A stretch of 8,745 nt of DNA from Clostridia bacterium (GCA_017390225.1 JAFPCL010000056.1:1-8745), one strand, 5' to 3'; numbered from the stretch's first letter, positions 1 to 7,515 are shown. Notes: generated by a model from the sequence alone, not told the origin. Made by a program: numbers and translations.

Positions 1-4
1 GATG

Positions 5-33
5 ACATTATCAAGGCTACGCCTTGATAATGT
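5..33. repeat. 13-bp perfect inverted repeat
   Basis: The arms ACATTATCAAGGC and GCCTTGATAATGT pair perfectly around a 3-nt TAC loop. No T-run follows on either strand, so it is not an obvious terminator. It looks like the end of a small dispersed palindromic element, but I cannot tell from one copy whether it is repeated in the genome. Confidence 0.7.
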
Positions 34-105
34 ATTCAGTTCGCACGTTCCGCACTCTTTTTTTCCATCCCCGGATTCAAAAGAATTATTTTACAGCCCC
101 TTTTT

Positions 106-142
106 AAATGGAAAATGGAGAATGGAAAATTGAAAATTATGG
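106..142. repeat. A/G-rich short direct repeats
   Basis: This run consists of imperfect 7-10-bp units of the GGAAAATGGAGAATGG type. Such tracts are common in clostridial intergenic DNA, often beside mobile elements. A partial copy of the next terminator's 3' end (ACAGCC-C-CTTTTTA, 93-106) lies just upstream. This hints that repeat DNA was inserted next to, or copied together with, a terminator. Confidence 0.4.
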
Positions 143-144
143 AT

Positions 145-194
145 GAGGCTGTGACACTACAATTTTAAAAATCATAGTGTCACAGCCTCTTTTT
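145..194 (+). terminator. Strong rho-independent terminator
   Basis: A perfect 15-bp stem (GAGGCTGTGACACTA at 145-159, TAGTGTCACAGCCTC at 175-189) encloses a 15-nt loop. A T5 run at 190-194 follows on the plus strand. It would end transcription arriving from a gene left of the window. On the minus strand no T-run follows, so it is not a good terminator for the gene at 334-1446. Confidence 0.85.
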
Positions 195-333
195 ATTGGC
201 AGTGTATACAGTTTAACAGAAAGCCTTCTACTGAAAACGGCAAAAACAGAAAATTAAAGGATACTTATGGTCTTTGATAAATATTATTGCAAAAAAACTT
301 ATATTATGAAACTACGTGCGAACGAACGCCCAA
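195..333. other. AT-rich non-coding gap
   Basis: I see no gene and no clear minus-strand terminator for the stalk-domain gene, only an A7 tract (T7 on the minus strand) near 292-298 without a convincing stem. The 10-mer ACGTGCGAAC at 314-323 is the exact inverse of GTTCGCACGT at 39-48. Confidence 0.4.
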
Positions 334-1446
334 TCACGGAATCTGCCTTTGAGGATCGGTTTCATAGAGCCATGGACGGAACAGCTTTTCATTGAGATTA
401 AATCGGATGCTTGCTTCCGGCTCACCCAAGGCATAAGGCCCAACGGTGTACACATCAAAGAAAAAGCAGATGGCATCGTTCGTCAGATAGAAGCTGACCT
501 TGTCGATGTTTTCCTTCATGGCGTTTTTCACTTCATCTTCTAAAGCAAACATATCGCACCAATCATAAAATGCCGTGAGAATACGATCTTGTGCTTCTTT
601 TTCCTCCACAGAGAATACATCATTCAAAGTCAGAAGCTCACCGTTTGTGAGATTGTACGTATAGGCGTCCGTGTTTGTATTGGGATGCGCCCCGTTGAAG
701 AAGGAATAGTCCGATTCCTTAATGCTCAGCACAGGTTTTACGTCATAGGTAATATCAAAGCTGTGCTCGCATACGTAGGCATACCACATCAATCCGTCGG
801 CTTGCGCCATGGCATATGCCTCCTCTGCTTCCGAAAGCCACTCTTTTTCCATCCCCTGCTGATGAAGCACTGCCCGTTCAGCAAAACTCTTATTGAGAAC
901 CGTGATCTTTTCGCTGTTTTCTTGATTGGGAAGCTCGGGGTACGCATAGAAATAGCGAATCAATACCGTGCCGTCGGCGGCTAAATAGTCTTTTTCCAGA
1001 TAGTGTATTTTGATTCCATAGCCGATGCGGTTTTTCACCGTGATTTTTCGCAGTTCGCCGTCCCATTCCACATCCGTGTCCAAAGCTTCGGAAATGGCAC
1101 GCAAGGGCACAAAGGTGCGGCTATTTACAATCATGGCAGGTACATCCATAGTGATGATTTTTCCGTTCTTATACAAATCTGTCTCCCCAATGGTGAGCGA
1201 CAAAGAATACTGTGTGCCACGAGTAGCATGCACCATTTTCAGCTCTGCATCATAATCCACACGACAGCCCAGTGCCTCGAAAATGGCACGCAAGGGCACC
1301 AGTGTTCTGTTATCTTTGATAAACGGTGCCTGATCAAATGAGATCTTCTCTCCGTCCACAAAAACAGAAATTTCCTTTTCCGCACAAACCACAAGCACGG
1401 AAAAAACCATACATAACAAAAGAATCATTCCGCATATTTTTTTCAA
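334..1446 (-). CDS. Secreted stalk-domain (Cu amine oxidase N1-like) protein with DUF4163/DUF3298 C-terminus
   Basis: A 370-aa exported protein of unknown precise role. The first ~22 residues are a signal peptide (MKK, then a hydrophobic run ending near VVCAEK). Residues ~25-137 hold two stalk-type repeats, each with the hallmark RTLVPLRAIFEAL / RTFVPLRAISEAL and a following V-x-Y/W-D turn. This is the copper amine oxidase N-terminal domain family, used by Firmicutes as an extracellular module and not itself an oxidase. Residues ~145-355 resemble the DUF4163 plus DUF3298 pair of RsiV-like proteins: FNGAHPNTNTDAYTYNL, LTLNDVF, and near the end YTVGPYALGEPEASIRF. RsiV binds lysozyme, but here there is no anti-sigma domain or membrane anchor, so that function should not be assumed. 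The start is TTG, chosen because GAGGTG (1454-1459) lies 7 nt upstream and the signal peptide begins there. It is transcribed divergently from the SLH gene. Confidence 0.85.
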   Translation of the reverse strand: MKKICGMILLLCMVFSVLVVCAEKEISVFVDGEKISFDQAPFIKDNRTLVPLRAIFEALGCRVDYDAELKMVHATRGTQYSLSLTIGETDLYKNGKIITMDVPAMIVNSRTFVPLRAISEALDTDVEWDGELRKITVKNRIGYGIKIHYLEKDYLAADGTVLIRYFYAYPELPNQENSEKITVLNKSFAERAVLHQQGMEKEWLSEAEEAYAMAQADGLMWYAYVCEHSFDITYDVKPVLSIKESDYSFFNGAHPNTNTDAYTYNLTNGELLTLNDVFSVEEKEAQDRILTAFYDWCDMFALEDEVKNAMKENIDKVSFYLTNDAICFFFDVYTVGPYALGEPEASIRFNLNEKLFRPWLYETDPQRQIP

Positions 1447-1465
1447 TTTACTTCACCTCAATTTT

Positions 1466-1494
1466 ATTGTAGCACCAACTCTTTTTATTGTCAA
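1466..1494 (-). promoter_or_regulatory. Sigma-A promoter of the stalk-domain gene
   Basis: Read on the minus strand, TTGACA (1494-1489), a 17-bp spacer and TACAAT (1471-1466) match the vegetative consensus. The -10 ends about 20 nt before the TTG start, leaving a very short leader that holds only the ribosome binding site. Confidence 0.85.
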
Positions 1495-1515
1495 CCAAGG
1501 TTTATGCGAAAAATA

Positions 1516-1544
1516 TGGACAAACCGTAAATTTTATGGTATAGT
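1516..1544 (+). promoter_or_regulatory. Sigma-A promoter of the SLH gene
   Basis: TGGACA (1516-1521), a 17-bp spacer and TATAGT (1539-1544) are preceded by an extended -10 TGG. The -35 boxes of this and the opposite promoter are only about 21 bp apart, so one bound regulator could affect both genes. The ribosome binding site AAGAAGG (1555-1561) sits 7 nt before the ATG at 1569. Confidence 0.8.
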
Positions 1545-1568
1545 AAAAAACAGAAAGAAGGTTTTAGC

Positions 1569-2483
1569 ATGAAAAAATTCTATGTTACTTTATCCCTTTT
1601 GATTTGCCTTGCCCTGATGCCCGTCTTGTGCATGGCAAGCTACACGGCTTCCGATTGGGCGAAAGACGAGCTTGTAAAAGCCGAAAATTTGGCACTTTTC
1701 CCTGATGCACTTCAAGATGCGGATTTAACGAAAAGAATCACCCGTGCAGAATTTGCCGCCGTTTGTGTGAAAACCTTTGAGGCGATCACACAAACGCCTA
1801 CCGTAACAAACAGTGAAAATCCATTTTCCGACACTGCGGACAGCGCCGTTCTTGCGGCATACGGACTCGGCATCGTCAGCGGCGTTTCCGCCACGGAATT
1901 TGCCCCCGACAGTCTTTTAACGAGAGAGCAGGCGGCAACCATGCTTTGTCGTGTTATTATCACCCAACTGCCCACAGAAGAGGCCGTTGCATCGGGAGAA
2001 GAAATCATTGCGCCCGATGATCCTGTGCTTTTTGCCGATGATGCCCTCATTTCCGATTGGGCAAGAAACAGCGTGTATTTTCTGGCACAGTACGGCATTA
2101 TCAGCGGCATCGGCGACAACAAATTTGCCCCCCGCAACACCACGCCGGAGGAAGAAGCCACAGGCTATGCCCACACCACACGGGAGCAAGCACTGCTCCT
2201 TGCCGTTCGTCTGGTGGAAAGTGTACAAACCGTCACGCCTGCCTATCAAGCCGCCGTTGACGAATACGATGCCTTTATCATGCATCTTTCGGACTTTTTG
2301 ACCCGACTGTCTACCGCAGAGGATCCCGAACCTTTCATGAGCGAATACGTTTCTCTTATGGCTGAAATGGAAGCACAAAGTGAAGCTATGGAATCATTGG
2401 AAAACGGTGAGGAAACCATAGGCGATACCCTGTATTTTTTAAAAACACTGGGCAAAGTCATTCAGATTATGGAAGGCTTTTGA
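1569..2483 (+). CDS. Secreted SLH-domain protein
   Basis: A 304-aa exported wall protein. A signal peptide covers residues 1-23, with likely signal peptidase I cleavage after CMA; the Cys at 21 has a poor lipobox. Three S-layer homology repeats follow: ~25-72 (with ITRAEF), ~84-135 (NPFSDTA, LGIVSG, FAPDSLLTREQAA) and ~150-220 (VLFADD, YGIISGIGDNKFAPR, then TTREQA). The third repeat is interrupted by an acidic insert of about 12 residues (TPEEEATGYAHT). SLH domains bind pyruvylated secondary wall polymer non-covalently, which fits csaB lying downstream. The last ~80 residues are predicted helical and acidic with no recognised fold, so this is a small wall-bound adaptor-like protein and not a large S-layer protein. 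The enzyme or ligand-binding role, if any, is unknown. Confidence 0.9.
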   Translation: MKKFYVTLSLLICLALMPVLCMASYTASDWAKDELVKAENLALFPDALQDADLTKRITRAEFAAVCVKTFEAITQTPTVTNSENPFSDTADSAVLAAYGLGIVSGVSATEFAPDSLLTREQAATMLCRVIITQLPTEEAVASGEEIIAPDDPVLFADDALISDWARNSVYFLAQYGIISGIGDNKFAPRNTTPEEEATGYAHTTREQALLLAVRLVESVQTVTPAYQAAVDEYDAFIMHLSDFLTRLSTAEDPEPFMSEYVSLMAEMEAQSEAMESLENGEETIGDTLYFLKTLGKVIQIMEGF

Positions 2484-2498
2484 TAGGATACAAATACT

Positions 2499-2532
2499 AA
2501 AGGATGCAACTGCGGTTGTGTCCTTTCTTTTT
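2499..2532 (+). terminator. Terminator of the SLH gene
   Basis: A 12-bp stem (AAAGGATGCAAC with GTTGTGTCCTTT, two G-U pairs) around a TGCG loop is followed by CTTTTT. It separates the SLH transcript from the murJ operon, which has its own promoter 29 bp further on. Confidence 0.85.
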
Positions 2533-2560
2533 GTTCCATCTTCATTTTTTTGAAAAACAA

Positions 2561-2589
2561 TTGACGGCAAGGAAATTATGGTATATAAT
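2561..2589 (+). promoter_or_regulatory. Promoter of the murJ-DUF5693-csaB operon
   Basis: TTGACG (2561-2566), a 17-bp spacer and TATAAT (2584-2589). An optimal Shine-Dalgarno AAGGAGG (2603-2609) lies 6 nt before the ATG at 2616 and fixes the murJ start. No further convincing promoter is visible before csaB. Confidence 0.85.
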
Positions 2590-2615
2590 AATAAGTTGAT
2601 AAAAGGAGGTATAAC

Positions 2616-4136
2616 ATGATAGGTGGCGCTTATATTTTGGTCGTGGTGGGCATTTTGCTTGCCAAAGGGCTCGGCTTTGTCCGTGATATGGTCTTTGCCG
2701 GCGCGTTCGGCACAGCAACCGCATCCGATATTTATTTTCAGGTCTTCGGCCTTGTCAATCTGATTTTCACGGGGCTGGGTGTTGCCCTGTCCACGCTTGT
2801 GATTAAAAATCTCAACAAAGCGGAAAACCACGGAAAAGAAATAGGCTATGCGGCATCTTTTCTTCGCAAAAGCTGTCTGTGGATGACCGTGTGTGCGGCT
2901 TTGGTTGCCTTGTGTGCCAAGCCGATTGTGCGGCTGATTTTGCCGAACCTTTCGGGGGCGGATTTTGATTTGGCAGTGCGCATGATGTATATCATGTCCC
3001 CCTCTTTGATTTTTGTTGTTTTGGCTTATATTATTTCGGGGCTTCTGCAGAATAAGCAGGTGTATTTTATTACTTCTGTCATGAGCCTGCCCTTTAATGT
3101 AGCGATTATCCTCTCCCTTTTGCCGGGGGATGTTTCCATCACCACCGTCGGTGTTGTCACCACCATTGGCTGGTTCTTGCATATCGTCATTCAGCTTCCT
3201 GCCTTTTTCAAAAACGGCTATTCGATTACCGCACCCGGAAGCAAGCAGGCAAGCACCCATAAAAGCCCGGAAATCCTGTGGATTTTCGTGTCCAACATGA
3301 TGTTTCAGCTGTGCGTGTATATCGACCGTGCCTTTGTCAGCGAATCGGAAGGCATGGCATCCACGTTCAACTACGCTTCCAACCTGTTTATCACCATTGC
3401 CAGTGTCTTTGTGGTCGCCATGTCCACCGTAGTCTTTCCGTCAATTTCCAAAAACTACGAAGAAGGGCATATGGACTATGTTAAAGAACTGGTGCAGTAT
3501 ATCATATCCATTATGGTTGCGATTTTCCTGCCCTTTATTTTGGTCGTTGCCTGCTTCGGTGGTGATGTCATTCGTTTAGTCTACGAACGAGGCGAGTTTA
3601 CAAGTCATGACACATTAGCGGTTTCTTTGATTTTTCTTCTGTATACCCTGGGGGCTTTGGGCTATGTGGCACAGGAGCTTCTCAACAAGGTTTTGTATCT
3701 GGCGGGAAAATATAAAAATACCGTCATTGCCACGGTGTCCGTAGTCGTCCTCAATTTGGGGCTCAACTATGTTATGGATTTTTTCTTTGCCGATCAAACC
3801 GCTTTCGGCATGAGCCTTTCAGCCATCCTCTCCGCCGCATCCACGGCACTTCTGATGAATCTTTATGCCGTTGTGATTGCGCTGTCCATGAAAAAAGTCA
3901 TCGGCAATTACTTTACCGCATCCCTGTTTTTAGATTTGGGAAAAATCCTTCTTTCGGGGCTTGCGGCGGCGGTTGTCTATTTTATCTTTGACCGCCTGAT
4001 GCCCGAAATTACCCATGGATACATTTCCTTCTTGATTCCCCTGTGTGCTTGCGGCATCACCTACGGTGCGATGCTCCTTGGCACGGGCATGGTAAAAAAA
4101 CTGTTAAAAAGAGAAAAGAAAGAGGTACAGTCATGA
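2616..4136 (+). CDS. murJ: MurJ/MviN-family lipid-linked precursor flippase
   Basis: A 506-aa polytopic membrane protein, close to the usual 500-540 aa of the MurJ (MOP superfamily) flippases. These move lipid-linked wall precursors, classically lipid II, to the outer face of the membrane. The protein starts directly in the first membrane helix. The family signature follows at residues ~18-42: GFVRDMVFAGAFG, then TASDIYFQVF, with the conserved Arg of helix 1. Further markers are RLILPNLSG near 108 and VVFPSISKNYEEGH near 275. About 14 hydrophobic segments are discernible, and the C-terminus is short and basic (KKLLKREKKE). The stop overlaps the next start (ATGA, 4133-4136), so it is translationally coupled to the DUF5693 gene. 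Because the operon ends in csaB, it may be a paralogue for the secondary wall polymer and not the housekeeping lipid II flippase; this is inference. Confidence 0.88.
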   Translation: MIGGAYILVVVGILLAKGLGFVRDMVFAGAFGTATASDIYFQVFGLVNLIFTGLGVALSTLVIKNLNKAENHGKEIGYAASFLRKSCLWMTVCAALVALCAKPIVRLILPNLSGADFDLAVRMMYIMSPSLIFVVLAYIISGLLQNKQVYFITSVMSLPFNVAIILSLLPGDVSITTVGVVTTIGWFLHIVIQLPAFFKNGYSITAPGSKQASTHKSPEILWIFVSNMMFQLCVYIDRAFVSESEGMASTFNYASNLFITIASVFVVAMSTVVFPSISKNYEEGHMDYVKELVQYIISIMVAIFLPFILVVACFGGDVIRLVYERGEFTSHDTLAVSLIFLLYTLGALGYVAQELLNKVLYLAGKYKNTVIATVSVVVLNLGLNYVMDFFFADQTAFGMSLSAILSAASTALLMNLYAVVIALSMKKVIGNYFTASLFLDLGKILLSGLAAAVVYFIFDRLMPEITHGYISFLIPLCACGITYGAMLLGTGMVKKLLKREKKEVQS

Positions 4137-6163
4137 AAAAAATAAAAAGCCTGATTCCCTATATTCTGATGCTTGCCATGCTTTTAGCGCTCATCCCGGC
4201 GGCATCTTTGCGCCTTGCGGTGGAAAAAAGCAACAACAATGTTATCATGTCTTTATATTACAATGACCTGTATAACAAAGTTTCTCCGAAAAAACAACAA
4301 GAAATGCTTGATGCTTATAAAGCCGAAGGCATCACCCTGCTGTCCGTCACGGAAGAGGACGTCAACTCCATGATTGCCAAAGGTGCGCTCACCTGCATCA
4401 AATTCAATGTGCTCAAGCACAAATACGATCAGGAAAGCATCGATATTGCCACCCATATTGAAACCAACTATCCCGAGCTCAGCTACGACTGCTATCTTCT
4501 GATGACCAAATATGAAGATACCAAAGAAAAGCTCGACCAATGGATTCCCGCCAAATATACGGAAGATGAATTCATGATGCTGGAAAGCTATAAGGATATG
4601 CATCTTTATGCCTATTTAGACGGCAGACAGGATCTTTGGAATGTTTCTTTAGGCTTCAATGAAGACACGATTGCCATGCTGAAAGACCAAGGCTTTGACA
4701 TTGCGCTTGTCCATAAAGTCAAAAATTATCAGAAAACCGATTACCTTGCCGAGATTGACCGTTTGGTCAAAACCTACGATGTGCAGTATTTCAACATCAA
4801 AGAAGACGGTGCCAAATTCAACGACGATCAGCCCAACGAGAAAAATCCCCAAGGCATCGCCGACATTATCACCAATAACAACTTGACCCTTTTGCTCACA
4901 GAAAACACCGATCAGCTGTCGAACCAAAAATGCGTGGGCTATCAGCTCATTTTCGATCAGGTCATGGAAAAGGGCACGAAAAAAGTGCTTCGCTCCTATG
5001 AAACCTACGATGATTCTCAGTCCGATGATACCTTCTACAGTCACCGTGTAGAGCAGTTTTTTAACTCCACCATTGACCGCAACATCCGTTTTGTGATGAT
5101 CACCCAGCTTGCCCCCAAAGGCGAAGACTACGAAACCCTTTCCGAGCTGACCCTCACCGCCGCCAAAGAATATAAAGAAAAAATCGAAGCGGTCGGCTTC
5201 ACGGTCGGAAGTGAACCTGCCCCCTATGACTACACCGCAAGCACCAAAGTCAATGCGGCTCTTGCCGCCGTCATCATGGTCATGATGCTTCTTGTGATGG
5301 TGGAAGCGCTCTTTGCCTGCCCCCAAAAATTCACATGGCTTGCCTTGGTTTTGGCGGTTTTCGCCTTTGGCGGCACCTTTGTCCTGCCCCGGAGCCTGCT
5401 TTCTTTATACGCCACCGCCTTTGCAGGCCTTCTCCCCTGCTTCTGCGTGACCATGGTATTTCTTCTGGTGAAAAAGCTGAATAAAAAGCTCCCTACCTTG
5501 GCAGAAGTTCCCCTTGTGGTTCTGTTTGCCGTTGCGGTTATGTGCCTGGGCGGTATGGTCACCGGCTCTTTGCTGTCGGGACTTCCCTACTACATCAACA
5601 ATCAGATTTTCCGCGGCATCAAGATTACCCTGCTCCTGCCTTTGGCATACAGTGCCGTCGCTTTTTACTGCATGTTCATAAAAACCGATAAGAAAAGTCT
5701 GCTTTTAGATTTGAAAACACTTCTTTGTGCCGATATCAAGGTCTACTGGATGCTTCTTGCCGCTGTTGTCGGTGCTGTCGGTGTGTATTATATCATCCGT
5801 AGCGGCAACGTCAACGAAATCAGCAGCTTTGAAAAAACACTCCGCTCGACGGTAACGGATATCTTCCCCCACCGTCCCCGTACCAAGGAATTTTTGCTCG
5901 GCTACCCTGCCCTTGTGCTGTTTGTCTACTATATGAGAAACACGGATGTGAAGCTCCTGCAATGGCTTCTTGCCGTTGCCTCCTCCATTTTGGTGGCATC
6001 CGTCAGCAACAGCTTCTGCCATGTGTTCACCAACCTCACTACGATCTATATGCGTGTTGTCAATGGTCTTCTTCTGGGTGCTGTTATCTCCCTTGCCGTC
6101 TATATCGGCAATCTGATTTTAGTATGCATCGCCAAGAAAATTGCCGCTAAATTAAAAGACTGA
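4133..6163 (+). CDS. DUF5693-family polytopic membrane protein
   Basis: A 676-aa protein that I recognise as the DUF5693 type, of unknown function and often found beside csaB in Clostridia. The start at 4133 is preferred over an in-frame one at 4043: it overlaps the murJ stop in ATGA, AGAGG lies just upstream, and MKKIKSLIPYIL begins a proper membrane helix. Helix 1 (~6-25) leads to a hydrophilic extracytoplasmic domain (~26-368) with alternating strand/helix character suggesting an alpha/beta, perhaps barrel-like, fold. About nine membrane helices follow, from ~372 to the end. Conserved-looking polar motifs fall among the helices: RSGN (~556), PRTKEFLLGYP (~581), SNSFCH (~624) and RVVNGLLLG. 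Position between a flippase and a pyruvyl transferase suggests a role in polymer assembly or modification at the membrane. No catalytic residue can be assigned. Confidence 0.85.
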   Translation: MKKIKSLIPYILMLAMLLALIPAASLRLAVEKSNNNVIMSLYYNDLYNKVSPKKQQEMLDAYKAEGITLLSVTEEDVNSMIAKGALTCIKFNVLKHKYDQESIDIATHIETNYPELSYDCYLLMTKYEDTKEKLDQWIPAKYTEDEFMMLESYKDMHLYAYLDGRQDLWNVSLGFNEDTIAMLKDQGFDIALVHKVKNYQKTDYLAEIDRLVKTYDVQYFNIKEDGAKFNDDQPNEKNPQGIADIITNNNLTLLLTENTDQLSNQKCVGYQLIFDQVMEKGTKKVLRSYETYDDSQSDDTFYSHRVEQFFNSTIDRNIRFVMITQLAPKGEDYETLSELTLTAAKEYKEKIEAVGFTVGSEPAPYDYTASTKVNAALAAVIMVMMLLVMVEALFACPQKFTWLALVLAVFAFGGTFVLPRSLLSLYATAFAGLLPCFCVTMVFLLVKKLNKKLPTLAEVPLVVLFAVAVMCLGGMVTGSLLSGLPYYINNQIFRGIKITLLLPLAYSAVAFYCMFIKTDKKSLLLDLKTLLCADIKVYWMLLAAVVGAVGVYYIIRSGNVNEISSFEKTLRSTVTDIFPHRPRTKEFLLGYPALVLFVYYMRNTDVKLLQWLLAVASSILVASVSNSFCHVFTNLTTIYMRVVNGLLLGAVISLAVYIGNLILVCIAKKIAAKLKD

Positions 6164-6172
6164 GGTTTTTAT

Positions 6173-7270
6173 ATGTCTGATATTATCATTTCCGGCTATC
6201 ACGGCTTTTCCAACAGCGGTGACGAAGCCCTTCTGTGGGCAATTCTCGACACCCTCCGCAAGAAAAAGCCGGATATCGCCTTTACCGTGTTATCCAAAAC
6301 TCCCAAAGAAACCGCCGGGGAATATAGTGTCAAATCCATTTCTCGGTACAATCTTTTCCATATCATCCGTGAAATGAAGCAAGCGAAAATGCTCCTCTTC
6401 GGTGGCGGAAGTTTACTACAGGACGTCACCAGCAGTAAATCGCTTCTTTATTATCTCGGCATCATCGCATTGGCGCAAAAATGCGGCATAAAAACGATGC
6501 TGTATGCCAATGGCATTGGTCCTCTCGTTAATAAGAAAAACCGCAAAATTGCGGCAAAAATCTTAAATAAAGTCGATATCATCACCTTGCGAGATGACAA
6601 ATCCGATGAAGAACTCCGTGCCCTCTCGGTCACAAAGCCGAAAATCGTTATTACCGCCGATCCGGCATTTACCATCGATATGACCGAATCGCTCTCCGGC
6701 GGCTACTTTATCCGCAGAGCCGGTGTGCCGGAAAACACGCCCTATGCGGTGATTTCTGTCCGTCACTGGAAAAATTCAGCACCGGATTTTGAGGAAACCA
6801 TGGCAAGTCTTTGTGACTATATGGCAAAGACCTTCGGCATTTCGCCCCTGTTCGTGCCTATGCAGTATCCTCATGATTCTTCCATTGCCAAATCCATCAT
6901 GGGAAAAATGAAGGAAAAAGCCTACCTCATCGACCGCAACCTGTCTGTCCCAGAGGTATTCTCCATCCTCTCCGGTGCGTCCTTCATTGTCGGCATGCGC
7001 TTGCACTCTTTGATTTACGCCACAACTTTGGAGATTCCCGCCATGGCGCTGGTCTACGATCCCAAAATCACCGCCTTCATGGAATCGGTCAGCCAGTCCC
7101 TGTGCCTGAACGTGGAAACCCTCACGGCAACAGACGCCAAAGCCCGGCTGGATATGCTGATTGTCGAACAAGAAGCACGAAAACAAAAGCTCCACGAAGC
7201 AAAAGTGGTCTTGCGCCAAAAAGCAGAAGAAAACGCAAGCTATGCGCTATCGCTTTTGGAGGAAGCGTGA
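6173..7270 (+). CDS. csaB: Polysaccharide pyruvyl transferase CsaB
   Basis: A 365-aa cytoplasmic enzyme, full length for the CsaB family. CsaB transfers a pyruvyl ketal from phosphoenolpyruvate to the secondary cell-wall polymer, creating the ligand of SLH domains. Family motifs in order: GYHGFSNSGDEA at residues 8-19, LLFGGGSLLQD ~74-84, ANGIGPL ~112-118, ITLRDDKSDEEL ~136-147, ADPAF ~163, and GMRLHSLIYA at ~274-283, the GT-B-like C-terminal signature with the conserved Arg and His. The C-terminus is a charged helix. The Shine-Dalgarno GAGGT (6162-6166) overlaps the DUF5693 stop and lies 6 nt before the ATG, so the gene is cotranscribed with the two upstream genes. With the SLH protein at 1569-2483, both sides of the wall-anchoring system lie within 6 kb. 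Confidence 0.92.
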   Translation: MSDIIISGYHGFSNSGDEALLWAILDTLRKKKPDIAFTVLSKTPKETAGEYSVKSISRYNLFHIIREMKQAKMLLFGGGSLLQDVTSSKSLLYYLGIIALAQKCGIKTMLYANGIGPLVNKKNRKIAAKILNKVDIITLRDDKSDEELRALSVTKPKIVITADPAFTIDMTESLSGGYFIRRAGVPENTPYAVISVRHWKNSAPDFEETMASLCDYMAKTFGISPLFVPMQYPHDSSIAKSIMGKMKEKAYLIDRNLSVPEVFSILSGASFIVGMRLHSLIYATTLEIPAMALVYDPKITAFMESVSQSLCLNVETLTATDAKARLDMLIVEQEARKQKLHEAKVVLRQKAEENASYALSLLEEA

Positions 7271-7274
7271 TTGT

Positions 7275-7380
7275 TTTAGGCATTAGGGATTAGGAATCGG
7301 GGATTGAGGCAGATGGATTGTCCTGTATGTGTAGGGACGATTGGAGTGTGGAGTGTGAAGAGTGGAATGTGGAGTTTCGG
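7275..7380. repeat. G/A-rich degenerate direct repeats after csaB
   Basis: Short units such as ATTAGGGATTAGG (7282-7294) and GGAGTGTGGAGTGTG, GAGTGG and ATGTGGAG (7343-7374) follow one another. GTAGGGACGATT at 7331-7342 is the 5' half of a GTAG-type palindrome, without its partner arm. No reading frame or promoter is evident. This is probably remnant dispersed repeat DNA. Confidence 0.4.
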
Positions 7381-7382
7381 TA

Positions 7383-7408
7383 GCTTTGCGCTTTTCGCGC
7401 AAGGCTTT
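7383..7408 (+). terminator. Weak hairpin, possible csaB operon terminator
   Basis: GCTTTGCGC (7383-7391) pairs with GCGCAAGGC (7397-7405) apart from one G-U, around TTTTC. Only TTTGATTG follows, so termination would be inefficient. The hairpin with a T7 tail at 7534-7562 is a better candidate. Confidence 0.3.
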
Positions 7409-7429
7409 GATTGTATGATGGGGTAAATT

Positions 7430-7453
7430 GTAGGGGCGATTCACGAATCGCCC
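7430..7453 (+). repeat. REP-like GTAG palindrome (plus orientation)
   Basis: GTAG (7430-7433) immediately precedes the palindrome GGGCGATTCACGAATCGCCC, which has 9-bp arms and a 2-nt centre. It is the only intact copy with the GTAG on the plus strand; the next one is inverted, giving a BIME-like head-to-head pair. Confidence 0.75.
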
Positions 7454-7491
7454 GTTTATACCTGTTTCGCTTCCCGCAAAACAACTGCCGC

Positions 7492-7515
7492 GGAACAATC
7501 TTCGATTGTTCCTAC
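7492..7515 (-). repeat. REP-like palindrome, GGAACAATC type
   Basis: The 9-bp arms GGAACAATC and GATTGTTCC flank TTC. CTAC at 7512-7515 puts GTAG at the 5' side on the minus strand. It is the first hairpin of module A (7492-7613) and is repeated at 8220-8240. Confidence 0.75.

Noticed and set aside
1569..1640. Lipoprotein signal in the SLH protein (Cys at residue 21)
   Set aside because: The residues before the Cys (PVL) do not fit a lipobox, which needs Gly, Ala or Ser next to Cys. Cleavage after CMA is more likely, and SLH domains already anchor the protein.
2439..3260. 273-codon minus-strand frame opposite murJ
   Set aside because: It is a shadow frame with His/Gln/Asn-rich composition, no promoter or ribosome binding site, lying antisense to a well-supported flippase gene.
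4043..4132. N-terminal extension of the DUF5693 protein by 30 residues
   Set aside because: It would lie wholly within murJ in another frame, has Cys/His-rich content unlike a membrane protein start, and precedes a well-placed ATGA-coupled start with its own ribosome binding site.
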